A DNA stretch of 64,000 bases, taken from positions 682,001-746,000 of the forward strand of contig NZ_JIBE01000003.1 of assembly GCF_000620465.1 (NCBI RefSeq), in the 5' to 3' direction. Positions 17,550 through 26,950 of the stretch are shown piece by piece (the stretch's first letter is position 1; every line of letters starts with the position of its first letter). The notes under the pieces are model-generated. The model ran no database searches and was not told the DNA's origin. It saw nothing but the letters and a program-made list of their open reading frames with translations. Made by a program: the position numbers and the translations under genes. This stretch comes from Ralstonia sp. UNC404CL21Col. Its GTDB lineage: Bacteria > Pseudomonadota > Gammaproteobacteria > Burkholderiales > Burkholderiaceae.

Positions 17550-18866
17550 TTACAGCGTCGGCAACACCAGGGACGCCACCGCCTCCACCGTGCGTGCCGT
17601 CGCACCGCCGTGCGTGGCGGCAAAGGCCAGCGCGGCGCGCGACGCGGCTTCGCGCGTATCGGCATCCGACAGCCACGCGTCGATCACACGTATCGCCGCA
17701 GCCGCATCCGCAACCTGCTCGCACGCGCCCGCGGCCACCGCATCGCGTGTCGCCTGCGCAAAGTTGAATGTATGCGGGCCGATGACCACAGGCGTGCCGA
17801 CCGCGCAGGCCTCGATCAAATTCTGCCCCCCGAGCGGGAGCAGGCTACCGCCGATGAACGCCACTTCGCCTGCCGCGTAATACAGTGCCATCTCGCCCAT
17901 CGAGTCCCCGAGCAAGACGTCGGCGTCGGCAAGTTGATCGGCCTCCGTCACACCTGCGGCAGACACCGACAACGCGCTGCGACGCACGACACGCAAGCCT
18001 GCGCGTTCAGCTCCCTGCGCCACTTCATCAAAACGCTGCGGGTGACGCGGCACGAGAATCAGCAAGGCATGCCGCCGCCCCACATGCTGCGCGCGATGCG
18101 CCTGCCACGCGTCGAGCAGCAACGCCTCTTCGCCCTCGCGCGTGCTGGCGGCCACCCATGCCGATCGGCCACGCAGCGCATCGTGCAGCACACGTCCGGC
18201 CATGATCTGGTCCACATGCGGTGTGATGTCGAACTTGAGGTTGCCGGTCACGCGCACGCGCGGCACGCCGAGCGAGCGGTAGCGGTCGGCATCGTCAGGC
18301 GTCTGGGCCAGCACGGCAGCGAGCTGCGCGTACGTCTGGCGCGCGGCGTCGCCGAGGCGCGCGGTGCGCCGGTGACTGCGCGCAGACAGGCGCCCGTTGA
18401 CGAGCACCATCGGCACACCGGCCGCATAGGCGCGCTCGATCAGCACCGGCCAGATCTCGGTCTCCATCAGCAGCCCAAGGCGCGGTTGGAAATGGCGCAG
18501 AAACCGATCGACTGCGCTCGGCAAATCGTACGGAAGATACGCCTGGATAACGCGCCCGCTGCGTTGCGCCGCGAATTCGGCCCCTGTGCGGCGACCCGTC
18601 GGCGTCATGTGGGTCAGCAGGACAGCGTGGTGCGGAAAGCGCGCCAACAGCGCATCGATGAGCGGCTGTGCGGCGCGTGTCTCGCCAACGGACACGGCAT
18701 GCACCCACAGCAACGGACGATCCGGATTCGGGCGCGGCGGGTAGAAACCCAGCCGCTCGCCGACGTGCTCGCGATAACCGGGCTCCTTGCGACCGCGCCA
18801 CCACAGGCGCAGCAATGCGAACGGCAGCGCGATGCGCCACAACCAGCGATACAGAAGGCGCAGCAT
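17550..18866 (-). CDS. waaA: 3-deoxy-D-manno-octulosonic acid (Kdo) transferase
   Basis: WaaA (438 residues) adds Kdo to lipid IVA, the first inner-core step of lipopolysaccharide, at the cytoplasmic face of the inner membrane. It begins with a membrane-anchor segment (LLYRWLWRIALPFALLRLWW). It contains WVHAVSVGETRAAQPLIDAL, TGNLKFDI, and FIGGSLLPLGGQNLIEACAV, all signatures of the GT30 family. The start codon overlaps the waaC stop (TGATG), so the genes are translationally coupled. The C-terminus is slightly longer than in E. coli (425). Confidence 0.95.
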   Translation of the reverse strand: MLRLLYRWLWRIALPFALLRLWWRGRKEPGYREHVGERLGFYPPRPNPDRPLLWVHAVSVGETRAAQPLIDALLARFPHHAVLLTHMTPTGRRTGAEFAAQRSGRVIQAYLPYDLPSAVDRFLRHFQPRLGLLMETEIWPVLIERAYAAGVPMVLVNGRLSARSHRRTARLGDAARQTYAQLAAVLAQTPDDADRYRSLGVPRVRVTGNLKFDITPHVDQIMAGRVLHDALRGRSAWVAASTREGEEALLLDAWQAHRAQHVGRRHALLILVPRHPQRFDEVAQGAERAGLRVVRRSALSVSAAGVTEADQLADADVLLGDSMGEMALYYAAGEVAFIGGSLLPLGGQNLIEACAVGTPVVIGPHTFNFAQATRDAVAAGACEQVADAAAAIRVIDAWLSDADTREAASRAALAFAATHGGATARTVEAVASLVLPTL

Positions 18867-19864
18867 CAGAGCACACCCAGCGCACGCAGCGCATCGAGCG
18901 CCTGCGCGCTGGTGGGATGGGCATCGGCGTTGCCGATGTCGTGCACGTTAGGCGTCCAATAACCACCGGTACGCCACGACGTGGTGAAGTTGTAAAGCGC
19001 GACGGTCGGCTTGCACAGTGCGGCCGCAATGTGCACGAGTCCGGTGTCCACGCCCACCACCGCCGTCGCTTGATCGAGAAACGCCGTCACATCGGGCAGC
19101 GACATGCGCGGCGGAATCACCACGCGTCCGACCGTACCCGGCACCGCCGCGACGATGGCTTCGCGGATGGATTCACTCGTGCGTCGCTCGGTCTCGCTGC
19201 CCCACGGCAAGGCGATGGCGTAGTCGCGTGCAAGCAGCGCGCGTGCAACATCCACCCACGCCTCGAGCGGCCAACCTTTGTCGGCGCGCGAAGTCGCATG
19301 CACCAGTGCCACGTACGGACGTGGCAGATTGAACGGCAAGTCGGCGGGCGGCTGCAAACCGAAGTCGATGGTGTCGGGCAGCGCGTAACCGAGCGCCTCC
19401 GCCACCATGCGGCGCGAGCGCTCGACCACGTGGATGTGCGGTTCCATTTCGACCTTGCGTTGGTAGAACAGCTTCGCAAGCGGCTCATAGCCGGCGCCTT
19501 CCGTCCGATTGCCGAAGCCCGCCACGAAACCACCCGGCGCCAGCTTGGCCTGCGCAGCCACCAGCGCCGTCTTGATGAGACCTTGCGTGTCGAGCACCGC
19601 GTCGTACGACTTGGATCGCAACGCGCGACGGAACGCCGCCACCTCGCCCAAGGTCCTGCCGGAGCCGAGTGACTTGCGCCACCGCCGCAGCGCAAACGGA
19701 ATCACGCCCTGCACACCACGCACAATGCGGACGATGCCGGCGAAACCCTCCTCGACCACCCAGTCGATCTCAGCATCCGGATACGCACGCAGGATATCGG
19801 CCACCACCGGCGTGCAATGCACCACATCGCCAAGCGACGATACCTTGACGATCAGCACACGCAT
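18866..19864 (-). CDS. waaC: Lipopolysaccharide heptosyltransferase I
   Basis: WaaC (332 residues) transfers the first L-glycero-D-manno-heptose to Kdo in the LPS inner core. The N-terminus MRVLIVKVSSLGDVVHCTPV and the donor-site region VVGVDTGLVHIAAALCKPTV are typical of GT9 heptosyltransferase I. It is coupled to waaA by a one-base overlap. The phosphomannomutase/phosphoglucomutase gene lies 43 nt upstream on the same strand, so the three probably form one envelope-sugar operon. Confidence 0.95.
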   Translation of the reverse strand: MRVLIVKVSSLGDVVHCTPVVADILRAYPDAEIDWVVEEGFAGIVRIVRGVQGVIPFALRRWRKSLGSGRTLGEVAAFRRALRSKSYDAVLDTQGLIKTALVAAQAKLAPGGFVAGFGNRTEGAGYEPLAKLFYQRKVEMEPHIHVVERSRRMVAEALGYALPDTIDFGLQPPADLPFNLPRPYVALVHATSRADKGWPLEAWVDVARALLARDYAIALPWGSETERRTSESIREAIVAAVPGTVGRVVIPPRMSLPDVTAFLDQATAVVGVDTGLVHIAAALCKPTVALYNFTTSWRTGGYWTPNVHDIGNADAHPTSAQALDALRALGVL

Positions 19865-19907
19865 GCCGTCACCCTTTCCCCCAACTTCATGAGTGCAGAC
19901 CGTGCGA

Positions 19908-21296
19908 TCAGAACGGCAGTTGCGCGTCCGGCTTCTCGGCCAGGATCACGCGGCGGAATTCACCTTGGATGCGCGCCATCGCGGCATCGTTGTCAGCCTC
20001 GAAGCGCATCACCACCACCGGCGTGGTGTTGGACGGACGCGCCAGGCCGAAGCCGTCTTCGTATTCCACGCGCACGCCGTCGATGCGGTTGACTTCCTTC
20101 GCGCCGGCAAAGGTGGCGTTGGCCTTGATCTTGTCGAGCAACTCGAAGGATTCGCCCTCGGCGCATTTCAGTTGCAGCTCAGGCGTGCAGTGCGAGTTCG
20201 GCAGCGCGTTGAGCGTAGCGCTCGGATCGGCCAGGCGCGAGACAATTTCCAGCAGGCGCGCGCCCGTGTACAGACCGTCGTCGAAACCATACCAACGGTC
20301 CTTGAAGAAAATGTGGCCGCTCATCTCGCCGGCCAGCGGAGCGCCCGTTTCCTTGAGCTTGGCCTTGACGAGCGAATGGCCCGTCTTCCACATCGTGGCC
20401 TTGCCGCCGTGCTCACGAATGAACGGCGCCAACTTGCCCGTGCACTTCACGTCGAAGATGATTTCGCCGCCCGGGTTACGCGACAGGACTTCCTGCGCGA
20501 ACAGCATCAACTGGCGGTCGGGGAAGATGACCTGGCCGTCCTTGGTCACCACGCCCAGGCGGTCGCCGTCGCCATCGAACGCCAGGCCGAGTTCGCAGTC
20601 CGTGGTCTGCAGCGTGCGCACGAGGTCCTGCAGGTTCTCGACGTGCGCCGGGTCCGGATGGTGGTTCGGGAAATGGCCATCCACCTCGCAGAACAACTCC
20701 GTCACCTCGCAGCCCATCGCACGGAACAGCTCCGGCGCAAAGGCGCCTGCCACACCGTTGCCGCAGTCCACGGCAATCTTCATCGGGCGGCTCACCTTGA
20801 CGTCCGAGACGATTCGGTCGATGTACTGTTGGCGGATGTCCACCTGTACGTAATCGCCGGCGCCTTCAGTGAAGTCGGCCTGCTCGATACGCGTGCGCAA
20901 TGCTTGGATCTGTTCGCCGTAGATGGCCTGGCCCGCCAGCACCATCTTGAAGCCGTTGTAGTCGGGCGGGTTGTGACTGCCCGTGACCATCACGCCCGAC
21001 GTGGCGCGACGGCCAGCCAATTCGATGTTCGTGCCGAAGTAGACCATCGGCGTGGCCACAAGACCCAGATCGATCACATCGACGCCGCTCGCGCGCAGAC
21101 CGTCCGCCAACGCCGCCAGCAACTCAGGGCCCGATAGGCGGCCATCGCGGCCGATGACAACGGCGGATTCACCCTTGGCGCGTGCTGCCGAGCCGAAGGC
21201 ACGGCCGATCAGGCGTGCGGTTTCGGCATCGACGGTTTTTCCGACGATGCCGCGGATGTCGTAGGCTTTGAAGATGGTGGGGTTGATGGTGGACAT
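19908..21296 (-). CDS. manB: Phosphomannomutase/phosphoglucomutase (AlgC/ManB type)
   Basis: The 462-residue alpha-D-phosphohexomutase interconverts hexose 6- and 1-phosphates and so supplies glucose-1-P (for RmlA) or mannose-1-P for nucleotide sugars. The phosphoserine loop MVTGSHNPPDYNGFKM, metal loop LAFDGDGDRLGVV, sugar-specificity loop GEMSGHIFF and the phosphate-binding RPSNTTPVVVMR are all intact. The length matches AlgC (463). The start MSTINPTIFKAYDIRG at 21296 is chosen over the longer open frame. It sits directly beside the O-antigen locus and upstream of waaC-waaA, a sensible supply role. Confidence 0.92.
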   Translation of the reverse strand: MSTINPTIFKAYDIRGIVGKTVDAETARLIGRAFGSAARAKGESAVVIGRDGRLSGPELLAALADGLRASGVDVIDLGLVATPMVYFGTNIELAGRRATSGVMVTGSHNPPDYNGFKMVLAGQAIYGEQIQALRTRIEQADFTEGAGDYVQVDIRQQYIDRIVSDVKVSRPMKIAVDCGNGVAGAFAPELFRAMGCEVTELFCEVDGHFPNHHPDPAHVENLQDLVRTLQTTDCELGLAFDGDGDRLGVVTKDGQVIFPDRQLMLFAQEVLSRNPGGEIIFDVKCTGKLAPFIREHGGKATMWKTGHSLVKAKLKETGAPLAGEMSGHIFFKDRWYGFDDGLYTGARLLEIVSRLADPSATLNALPNSHCTPELQLKCAEGESFELLDKIKANATFAGAKEVNRIDGVRVEYEDGFGLARPSNTTPVVVMRFEADNDAAMARIQGEFRRVILAEKPDAQLPF

Positions 21297-21451
21297 GCGA
21301 GCCCTAGTGAGAAAGGAAAGCGAACCGCAATTGTAAACGTTGACGTTGCGCACCGCCGCATCGGCATCGGGAGGAACCTCAACGTCCCTCAAGCCGAGGC
21401 TCTGCCATACACCGGACTGCCTTTCACCAAAAGCACTTTCTCCATGCACGG

Positions 21452-21457
21452 TATAAT
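21452..21457 (+). promoter_or_regulatory. -10 element of the wzz promoter
   Basis: TATAAT is a consensus -10 located 34 nt before the wzz ATG. The -35 region at 17-nt spacing (AAAAGC) is poor. It lies in the divergent spacer between the manB and wzz genes. Confidence 0.5.
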
Positions 21458-21490
21458 GCCGGGCCTACCTAAAAAGACCTAACAAGCTTC

Positions 21491-22351
21491 ATGCCACTCC
21501 CGCTCGCGAATGCCGCCCAATCCAATAGGGACCTTGCGAGTCTCCTACGCCGTTCGATCACGTTCGTCGTGATAGGCATGACAATCGGCGCGATCCTCGG
21601 GCTGGCCGTCTCGCTGGCAATGCAGGCTCGGTGGACAGCGAAAATGACTGTGCAGATCGGGCAAATTTCCACGTGGGACCCTAAGGGGATTTCCAGTCGC
21701 ATGATTGAAAATCAGCTGACCGCCAGCGACCGTTATAATTTGCCCAGCTCCCGTTTGAGCGTCTTGCGAGCCTTGGGGTTACCTGGCCCGGATGCAGGCA
21801 ATCGCACGGCCAATCTGGTGTTTGACTCATTGCACGCAACCGCAGCCAAAAGCCCCGATCTAGTTAATGTCCAAGTGTCCGCTTATTCTAGAGAAGCTGC
21901 GAGCGCCGTGTTGGCCGCAGCAATGAAAGCATTTTCAGCGGAACATCAAAAACAGTACGAGTTAGCTGTTAGCGGGATGAAACGTGACCTCCAGGAAACA
22001 GAGGTAAAGTTGGTGGCCGCCGAGCGAGAATATCAGCTTGCCACTCAAGCGCTGAAAACCGGGATAGCGGCGGGGGCGGCGGCCTCAGATCAGACGCGCA
22101 ACGTTCTGGTAACTAACATGGCCACACTCATCAACGCACAGATCCTCGAGCTGCGTCAGAGCCTTAGAGGTTACCGTGAAGCGCTTGAACCCTTGCGGAC
22201 TTACCCGACTCGCATGGTCGGTGACATTTACGCGCCGATTTCGCCCAGTACCCCGGGCCGGCTTACGCTGACGGCAATTGGCGCCGTATTAGGGATGTTT
22301 GCAGCCATGGCCTGCGCATTACTTCGAACCTCGAACTCCATCACCGTGTGA
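21491..22351 (+). CDS. wzz: Wzz-type O-antigen chain-length regulator
   Basis: The 286-residue polysaccharide co-polymerase has an N-terminal membrane helix (SITFVVIGMTIGAILGLAVS), a periplasmic domain with coiled-coil character (about 130-230), and a C-terminal helix (LTLTAIGAVLGMFAAMACAL). A proline-rich motif (APISPSTPGR) precedes the last helix, as in Wzz. It would set the modal chain length of the polymer made by the Wzx/Wzy system downstream. It is the only plus-strand gene of the locus and is cut off from the rest by an insertion-sequence relic. It is more AT-rich than the housekeeping genes to its left. Confidence 0.8.
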   Translation: MPLPLANAAQSNRDLASLLRRSITFVVIGMTIGAILGLAVSLAMQARWTAKMTVQIGQISTWDPKGISSRMIENQLTASDRYNLPSSRLSVLRALGLPGPDAGNRTANLVFDSLHATAAKSPDLVNVQVSAYSREAASAVLAAAMKAFSAEHQKQYELAVSGMKRDLQETEVKLVAAEREYQLATQALKTGIAAGAAASDQTRNVLVTNMATLINAQILELRQSLRGYREALEPLRTYPTRMVGDIYAPISPSTPGRLTLTAIGAVLGMFAAMACALLRTSNSITV

Positions 22352-22640
22352 CCAAGAGTGGGAAGACAACAAGGGACAGATTTAGTCGATTTACCCGATG
22401 ATACGCGCACGAGCCCAGTGTGCTGCCGGCAATCCGATTATCTCCTCTGATGGATTTTCAAGTGACAGGCCAGGACAAATCCGTCACGCCGATTTAATTA
22501 TGCAGGCAGCAGCTGAGAAAAGAGACACTGAGTGCGCTACGTGGTTCGAATCGTAGCTGTGTGCCGAGGATATTGGTATGGTCTCTGGTTTTTGTCAGTA
22601 ATTTCGTGTTCAAGGCATAACATGCTCTCAAGGAGACGTT
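22352..22640. other. Intergenic stretch with no recognisable gene
   Basis: About 290 bp between wzz and the insertion-sequence relic. I see no convincing reading frame, RNA or terminal repeat. It may be decayed DNA that came in with the insertion. Confidence 0.5.
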
Positions 22641-23683
22641 ATGCCTCGCAAACCGCAGACCAAGCCGGCAAACTTTGCCGGCAATCCCCGTCAAAGCAAT
22701 TAATGTCGCGACGCCGTCCCTCAGGAAGGCTCTATCGAGTGGGCGCCACCAACCGGCCACAGTGACCAAACAACACAATGGCACAGGCACCTAGACGGTT
22801 CCGAGCGAGGCTGGCCCGAGCCGCCCGAGGCTTCCTGCTGAGGTAACACGGTCCCGAGGTCTCGCCCGAGCTCATCAGCTCTGTGACCGACGAGGTGATG
22901 GCCAAAGTCACCGCCTGGCAAGCCAGCCACTCGATCCCCTGTACGCGGTGGTGTTCTTCGGCGCGCTGCGCGTCAAGATCCGGAAAGACGCCGTGGTGCG
23001 CAACAAGGCCGGTCGTCTATCTGGCGCTGGAAGTGCTGCCCGACAGCAAACGTGACATCCGAGGGCCTGTGGATCAAGAACACCGAGGAGGCCGTTCGGG
23101 ATGACGGTATTCAACGATCTAAAGACGCGCGGGGTCCATGACGTCCTGGTCGCCGTGACTAACGGCCTCAAGGGCATGCCTGAAGCGCTGGGGTCTGTGT
23201 TCGCGACTACCTCGCGCAGACCGGCATCGTTCACCTCGCCCACAACGGCTTGGAATATGCGAGTTGGAAGGCTGGTGTTGAGTTGGCTGCCGCGATCCGG
23301 CCGACTTACACGGCGCCAAGAGCAAAGGCCGCGCAAGCGGGGTTCCATGCCGCTTGCTGAGGGCCCGCGGGGGATAGCAATACCCGGCGGCCAGCGCCGC
23401 TTGGCACAACGCCTAGGATCACGCGATTGCGTTCTTTGCATTCCCGCCGACGGCGCGCAAGGTGATCTACATGACGAATGCCATCGAAAACATCAACGCC
23501 CAGCTACGCAAGATCATCAAGACCCGAGGCCACTTCCCGACCGAGGAGTCTGCGACGAAGCTCATCTGGCTGGCACAGCGCAACATCGCGGCGGGTTGGA
23601 GTTGGGCTGCTCACGACTGGAAGCAGGCGACGAACCCACTCACTATCCTCTACGCGGATAGTTTCGTTCAATCGCCCGCGTGA
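22641..23683 (+). pseudogene. IS256-family transposase relic (multiply broken)
   Basis: Pieces of one IS256-type mutator transposase follow each other in changing frames: MPRKPQTKPANFAGN (22641-22703, then a stop), DEVMAKVTAWQAS (22883 on), YAVVFFGALRVKIRKDAVV, NDLKTRGVHDVLVAVTNGLKG (from 23101), and the C-terminus YMTNAIENINAQLRKIIKTRG to AAHDWKQA (23470-23640). Several frameshifts, stops and at least one internal deletion (around 22800-22840) are evident. The catalytic first Asp (usual FFDALRVK) is Gly and the second (usual VTDGLKG) is Asn, while the third (Glu of NAIE) remains, so this copy is dead twice over. I could not define the terminal inverted repeats. Confidence 0.85.
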
Positions 23684-23834
23684 ATCTCAACCCCGACTTG
23701 AACACGGAAATCCTGTAACTCCCGTGGCCTCCCTCAGCTCCAAATCGCAGGTGCACCTTGGTCAATTAGAAGCGCACCATGGTAAGAGATACCAATATGG
23801 ATTCTTTGATTCCTATCCAAATCAAACGGGTACT

Positions 23835-25778
23835 TTATACAGCGCACGCGGTAGTCGTGCACTGCGGCTCATAGCCGTGTACGCGCTCCTTCAATATCTC
23901 TTTGATTGACGGCTCATCGCCTTCTTCGGCGGCGACGCGCATCCTCGCTAGGACGGGAGCGAACTGGGGCCACGGTACGTAGTGTTCGCGCGCTTTCATG
24001 ATACGCTCGTGAACGGTACCTTCAGGATTATCTCCAATAAGTAACTCTTCATACAATTTTTCGCCTGGGCGCAGTCCAGTGACTTTGATTTCAATATCTC
24101 CAGCAGGATGATCAACATCACGAACTGCTAGACCGGAGAGTTGCACCATGCGTCGGGCCAGATCCATGATCTTGACAGGTTGTCCCATATCGAGCACGAA
24201 CACTTCTCCACCATGCGCCATTGCTCCTGCTTGCAGCACCAGCTGTGCTGCCTCGGGAATTGTCATGAAGTAGCGCGTCACCTCTGGGTGCGTCACAGTC
24301 AACGGACCACCCTCTTGTAGCTGTCGGCGGAACAGTGGAACAACGCTACCACTGCTGCCCAACACGTTGCCAAAACGCACCATCGCAAACACGGTGTGAT
24401 TTTGAACGACGTCGCGCGAACGACCGTGCAGCAGGCCGAAATCGATGGCATCACTGGCCGCAAGCGCTTGCAATACCAACTCCGCCATTCGCTTCGTTGC
24501 GCCCATGATATTTGTCGGGCGGACAGCCTTATCGGTCGAAACGAGGACGAAGTACTTTGCATCGCTTTCCATGGCCGCACGCGCCATATTAAGCGTACCA
24601 AAGATGTTATTCAGCACGCCCTCAGATGGATTGCACTCCACAAGCGGAACATGTTTATACGCCGCCGCGTGATAGACCGTTTGCGGCTGATGGGCGCGAC
24701 AGACCTCGCGCAAACGGTCAAGATTCGCCACGCTGGCCAACAACGGCACGATTTCAACAGACAGTCGATGTTCGGCCCGCAGCCCTTCCAACTCGCGGTG
24801 AATGCTGTACAACCCGAACTCGCTATGTTCCACAAGTACCAGCTTGTGCGGCCGCTCGAGTAATATCTGGCGACACAGCTCGCTGCCGATACTGCCGCCG
24901 GCACCGGTTACAAGAACCGTCTTGTTGGCGAGATTACGCGCCAACAGCGCTTCATCGGGAGGCACAGGAGCACGTCCCAAGAGATCTTCGATGTCCAGCT
25001 CTTGGATGTCACGCACCGTGACGCGGCCTGATGCCAGATCGACCATGCCTGGCAATGTACGAACGTGGACCGGTAGCTCTCGCAGTTTCGCAATGATTGC
25101 ATTACGTCGGGCCCGCCCAAGCGATGGCACAGCGAGCAAGATATCGGTAATACCCATCCGCTCCACCGCCTCAGCCACATCCTCCGGCCCGATGATGTCC
25201 AACCCATTAATGGTGCGGCCGACCTTTGAGCTGTCATCGTCGATATAGCCCAGCAGCACAAATTCACGCACTACGGTGAGCGCCAAAGCCGTCTGCACGC
25301 CCGCCTCACCCGCACCGTAAATCAGCAGCCGGCCGACACCGTGATGGTGTCCCTTGCCCAACTGGCCAGCCAGCCAAAACCGCGCCGTCGCCCGACTACC
25401 ACTGACTAACAACAGGAACAGGATAGGTTGTATCAACCCGATGCTTCTTGGCACGCCATCCCACTTGAACGCAAGGATAGCAAGAAAGAACACTACGCCA
25501 TACAAGCCCACCGCCTTGGCAGTGCTCGCCAAAGCGGACATACCGGTGTAGCGAAAAATCGCCCGGTATAGACCGAAACGTACAAACAGGGGAAACGCAA
25601 GCAGCGGAGCAAGCAGGTAAACGCACTTCTGCTGCAACTGAGGTAATCCTGCTTGATCGATTCGCAGGTAGAACGCAATCCAAACCGAAACGAGAGACAG
25701 TACCAAATCCAGCAGGACCACTAGGGCGCGCTTGACGGGGCGGGGAAGTGCCAGCAGGGGAATCGTAAGCTTGTTCAC
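23835..25778 (-). CDS. Membrane UDP-GlcNAc 4,6-dehydratase, WbpM/PglF (CapD) family
   Basis: The 647-residue protein has about four N-terminal membrane helices (to residue ~130), a first Rossmann domain (LLIYGAGEAGVQTA, 151-164), and a C-terminal SDR dehydratase domain with TGAGGSIGSE (291-300). STDKAVRPTNIMGATKR (414-430) gives the Met425-x3-Lys429 pair that replaces Tyr-x3-Lys in this family. It would make UDP-2-acetamido-4-keto-2,4,6-trideoxyglucose, the precursor of QuiNAc, FucNAc, bacillosamine and related sugars. It is the last gene of the minus-strand operon and overlaps the aminotransferase by 4 nt, which points to 4-amination of its product. Confidence 0.92.
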   Translation of the reverse strand: MNKLTIPLLALPRPVKRALVVLLDLVLSLVSVWIAFYLRIDQAGLPQLQQKCVYLLAPLLAFPLFVRFGLYRAIFRYTGMSALASTAKAVGLYGVVFFLAILAFKWDGVPRSIGLIQPILFLLLVSGSRATARFWLAGQLGKGHHHGVGRLLIYGAGEAGVQTALALTVVREFVLLGYIDDDSSKVGRTINGLDIIGPEDVAEAVERMGITDILLAVPSLGRARRNAIIAKLRELPVHVRTLPGMVDLASGRVTVRDIQELDIEDLLGRAPVPPDEALLARNLANKTVLVTGAGGSIGSELCRQILLERPHKLVLVEHSEFGLYSIHRELEGLRAEHRLSVEIVPLLASVANLDRLREVCRAHQPQTVYHAAAYKHVPLVECNPSEGVLNNIFGTLNMARAAMESDAKYFVLVSTDKAVRPTNIMGATKRMAELVLQALAASDAIDFGLLHGRSRDVVQNHTVFAMVRFGNVLGSSGSVVPLFRRQLQEGGPLTVTHPEVTRYFMTIPEAAQLVLQAGAMAHGGEVFVLDMGQPVKIMDLARRMVQLSGLAVRDVDHPAGDIEIKVTGLRPGEKLYEELLIGDNPEGTVHERIMKAREHYVPWPQFAPVLARMRVAAEEGDEPSIKEILKERVHGYEPQCTTTACAV

Positions 25779-26950
25779 CGAGAGGCCCGTCCCAATACGT
25801 CCGCGAGTACGGCACAGGTCTTAGCAATCTCAGTATCGGTCAAGGTCGGGTGCACCAAGAACATGATGCTTGTCTCACCCAGCGAACGGGCCACGGGTAG
25901 CGGGTCAGCGGGACGCCAACCCGTTCGATCAAAGGCCCGTTCAAGATAGACCTCCGAACACGAACCTTGATAGCTGGGTACCCCTGCGGCGTTGATCTCA
26001 TTGATGATGCGATCGCGGGTCCAGCCATCCGCTAGGTGCTGCGGCTGAACGTAAACGTAGCACTTGTAGTGACCGTGCACGTTATCTGCTGGCACAGCCG
26101 GTACCTTTACGACAGCGTGTTCTCGACACACAGCCCAAATTGCCTCTGCGTGCGCCGTGCGGCGCGCTGTCCAGTCGGGCATGCGGCGCAGTTGAATCCG
26201 CCCAATCGCGGCCTGCATCTCCAGCATCCGCCAGTTGGTGCCAAAGCTTTCATGCAGCCATCGGAAGCCGGGAGGATGCTGCCGCTCATACACAGCCTCA
26301 TAGCTCTTGCCGTGATCCTTGAACGACCACATAGCGCGCCACAGTGCCTCGTTGTTCGTGGTCACCATGCCGCCCTCACCGCCAGTCGTCATGATCTTAT
26401 CCTGGCAAAAGCTCCATGCGCCAACATGGCCAATGGAGCCGACGCTACGACCCCGATATCGCGCGCCATGGGCCTGCGCGCAGTCCTCAATGACCTTGAA
26501 ACCATGGGTGTCAGCCAACGCCATGATGGGGTCCATATCGCACGGCCATCCCGCAAGATGGACGCAGATGACGGCTTTGGTGCGTGGCGTAACAACCCGA
26601 GCGATCGTCTCTGCCGACAAGTTGCCGCTGTCCGGATCGACATCGGCAAACACCGGGGTTGCGCCCGCATTCACTACGCAGGAGATACTGGCGATGAAGG
26701 TGCGGGGCGTCACGATGACTTCATCGCCGACGCCGACGCCGAGGGCCTTGAGGGCAACATCCAATGCTAGCGTGCCGTTAGCCAATACCACGGCGTAGCG
26801 GGTGCCTGCCCATTGGGCAAATTCTTTTTCAAACTCTCGACATTCCGTGCCGGTCCAGTAGTTGACCTTGTTGGAGAGCAGCACGCTCTGGACTGCATCA
26901 GCCTCTTCTTGCGTAAAGCTTGGCCACGGAGAGAATGGGGTGTTCAACAT
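25775..26950 (-). CDS. DegT/DnrJ/EryC1-family nucleotide-sugar aminotransferase
   Basis: The 391-residue PLP enzyme has the internal aldimine lysine at Lys185 (AWSFCQDKIMTTGGEGG) and the EDCAQAHGA motif of sugar 4-aminotransferases such as PglE and perosamine synthetase. It overlaps the WbpM/PglF-like gene by 4 nt and the HAD gene by 7 nt. By position it would aminate the 4-keto product of the dehydratase to a UDP-4-amino-2-acetamido-2,4,6-trideoxyhexose. The stereochemistry (gluco or galacto) cannot be read from sequence. It is only distantly similar to the WecE enzyme encoded 11 kb upstream in the same operon. Confidence 0.85.
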   Translation of the reverse strand: MLNTPFSPWPSFTQEEADAVQSVLLSNKVNYWTGTECREFEKEFAQWAGTRYAVVLANGTLALDVALKALGVGVGDEVIVTPRTFIASISCVVNAGATPVFADVDPDSGNLSAETIARVVTPRTKAVICVHLAGWPCDMDPIMALADTHGFKVIEDCAQAHGARYRGRSVGSIGHVGAWSFCQDKIMTTGGEGGMVTTNNEALWRAMWSFKDHGKSYEAVYERQHPPGFRWLHESFGTNWRMLEMQAAIGRIQLRRMPDWTARRTAHAEAIWAVCREHAVVKVPAVPADNVHGHYKCYVYVQPQHLADGWTRDRIINEINAAGVPSYQGSCSEVYLERAFDRTGWRPADPLPVARSLGETSIMFLVHPTLTDTEIAKTCAVLADVLGRASR

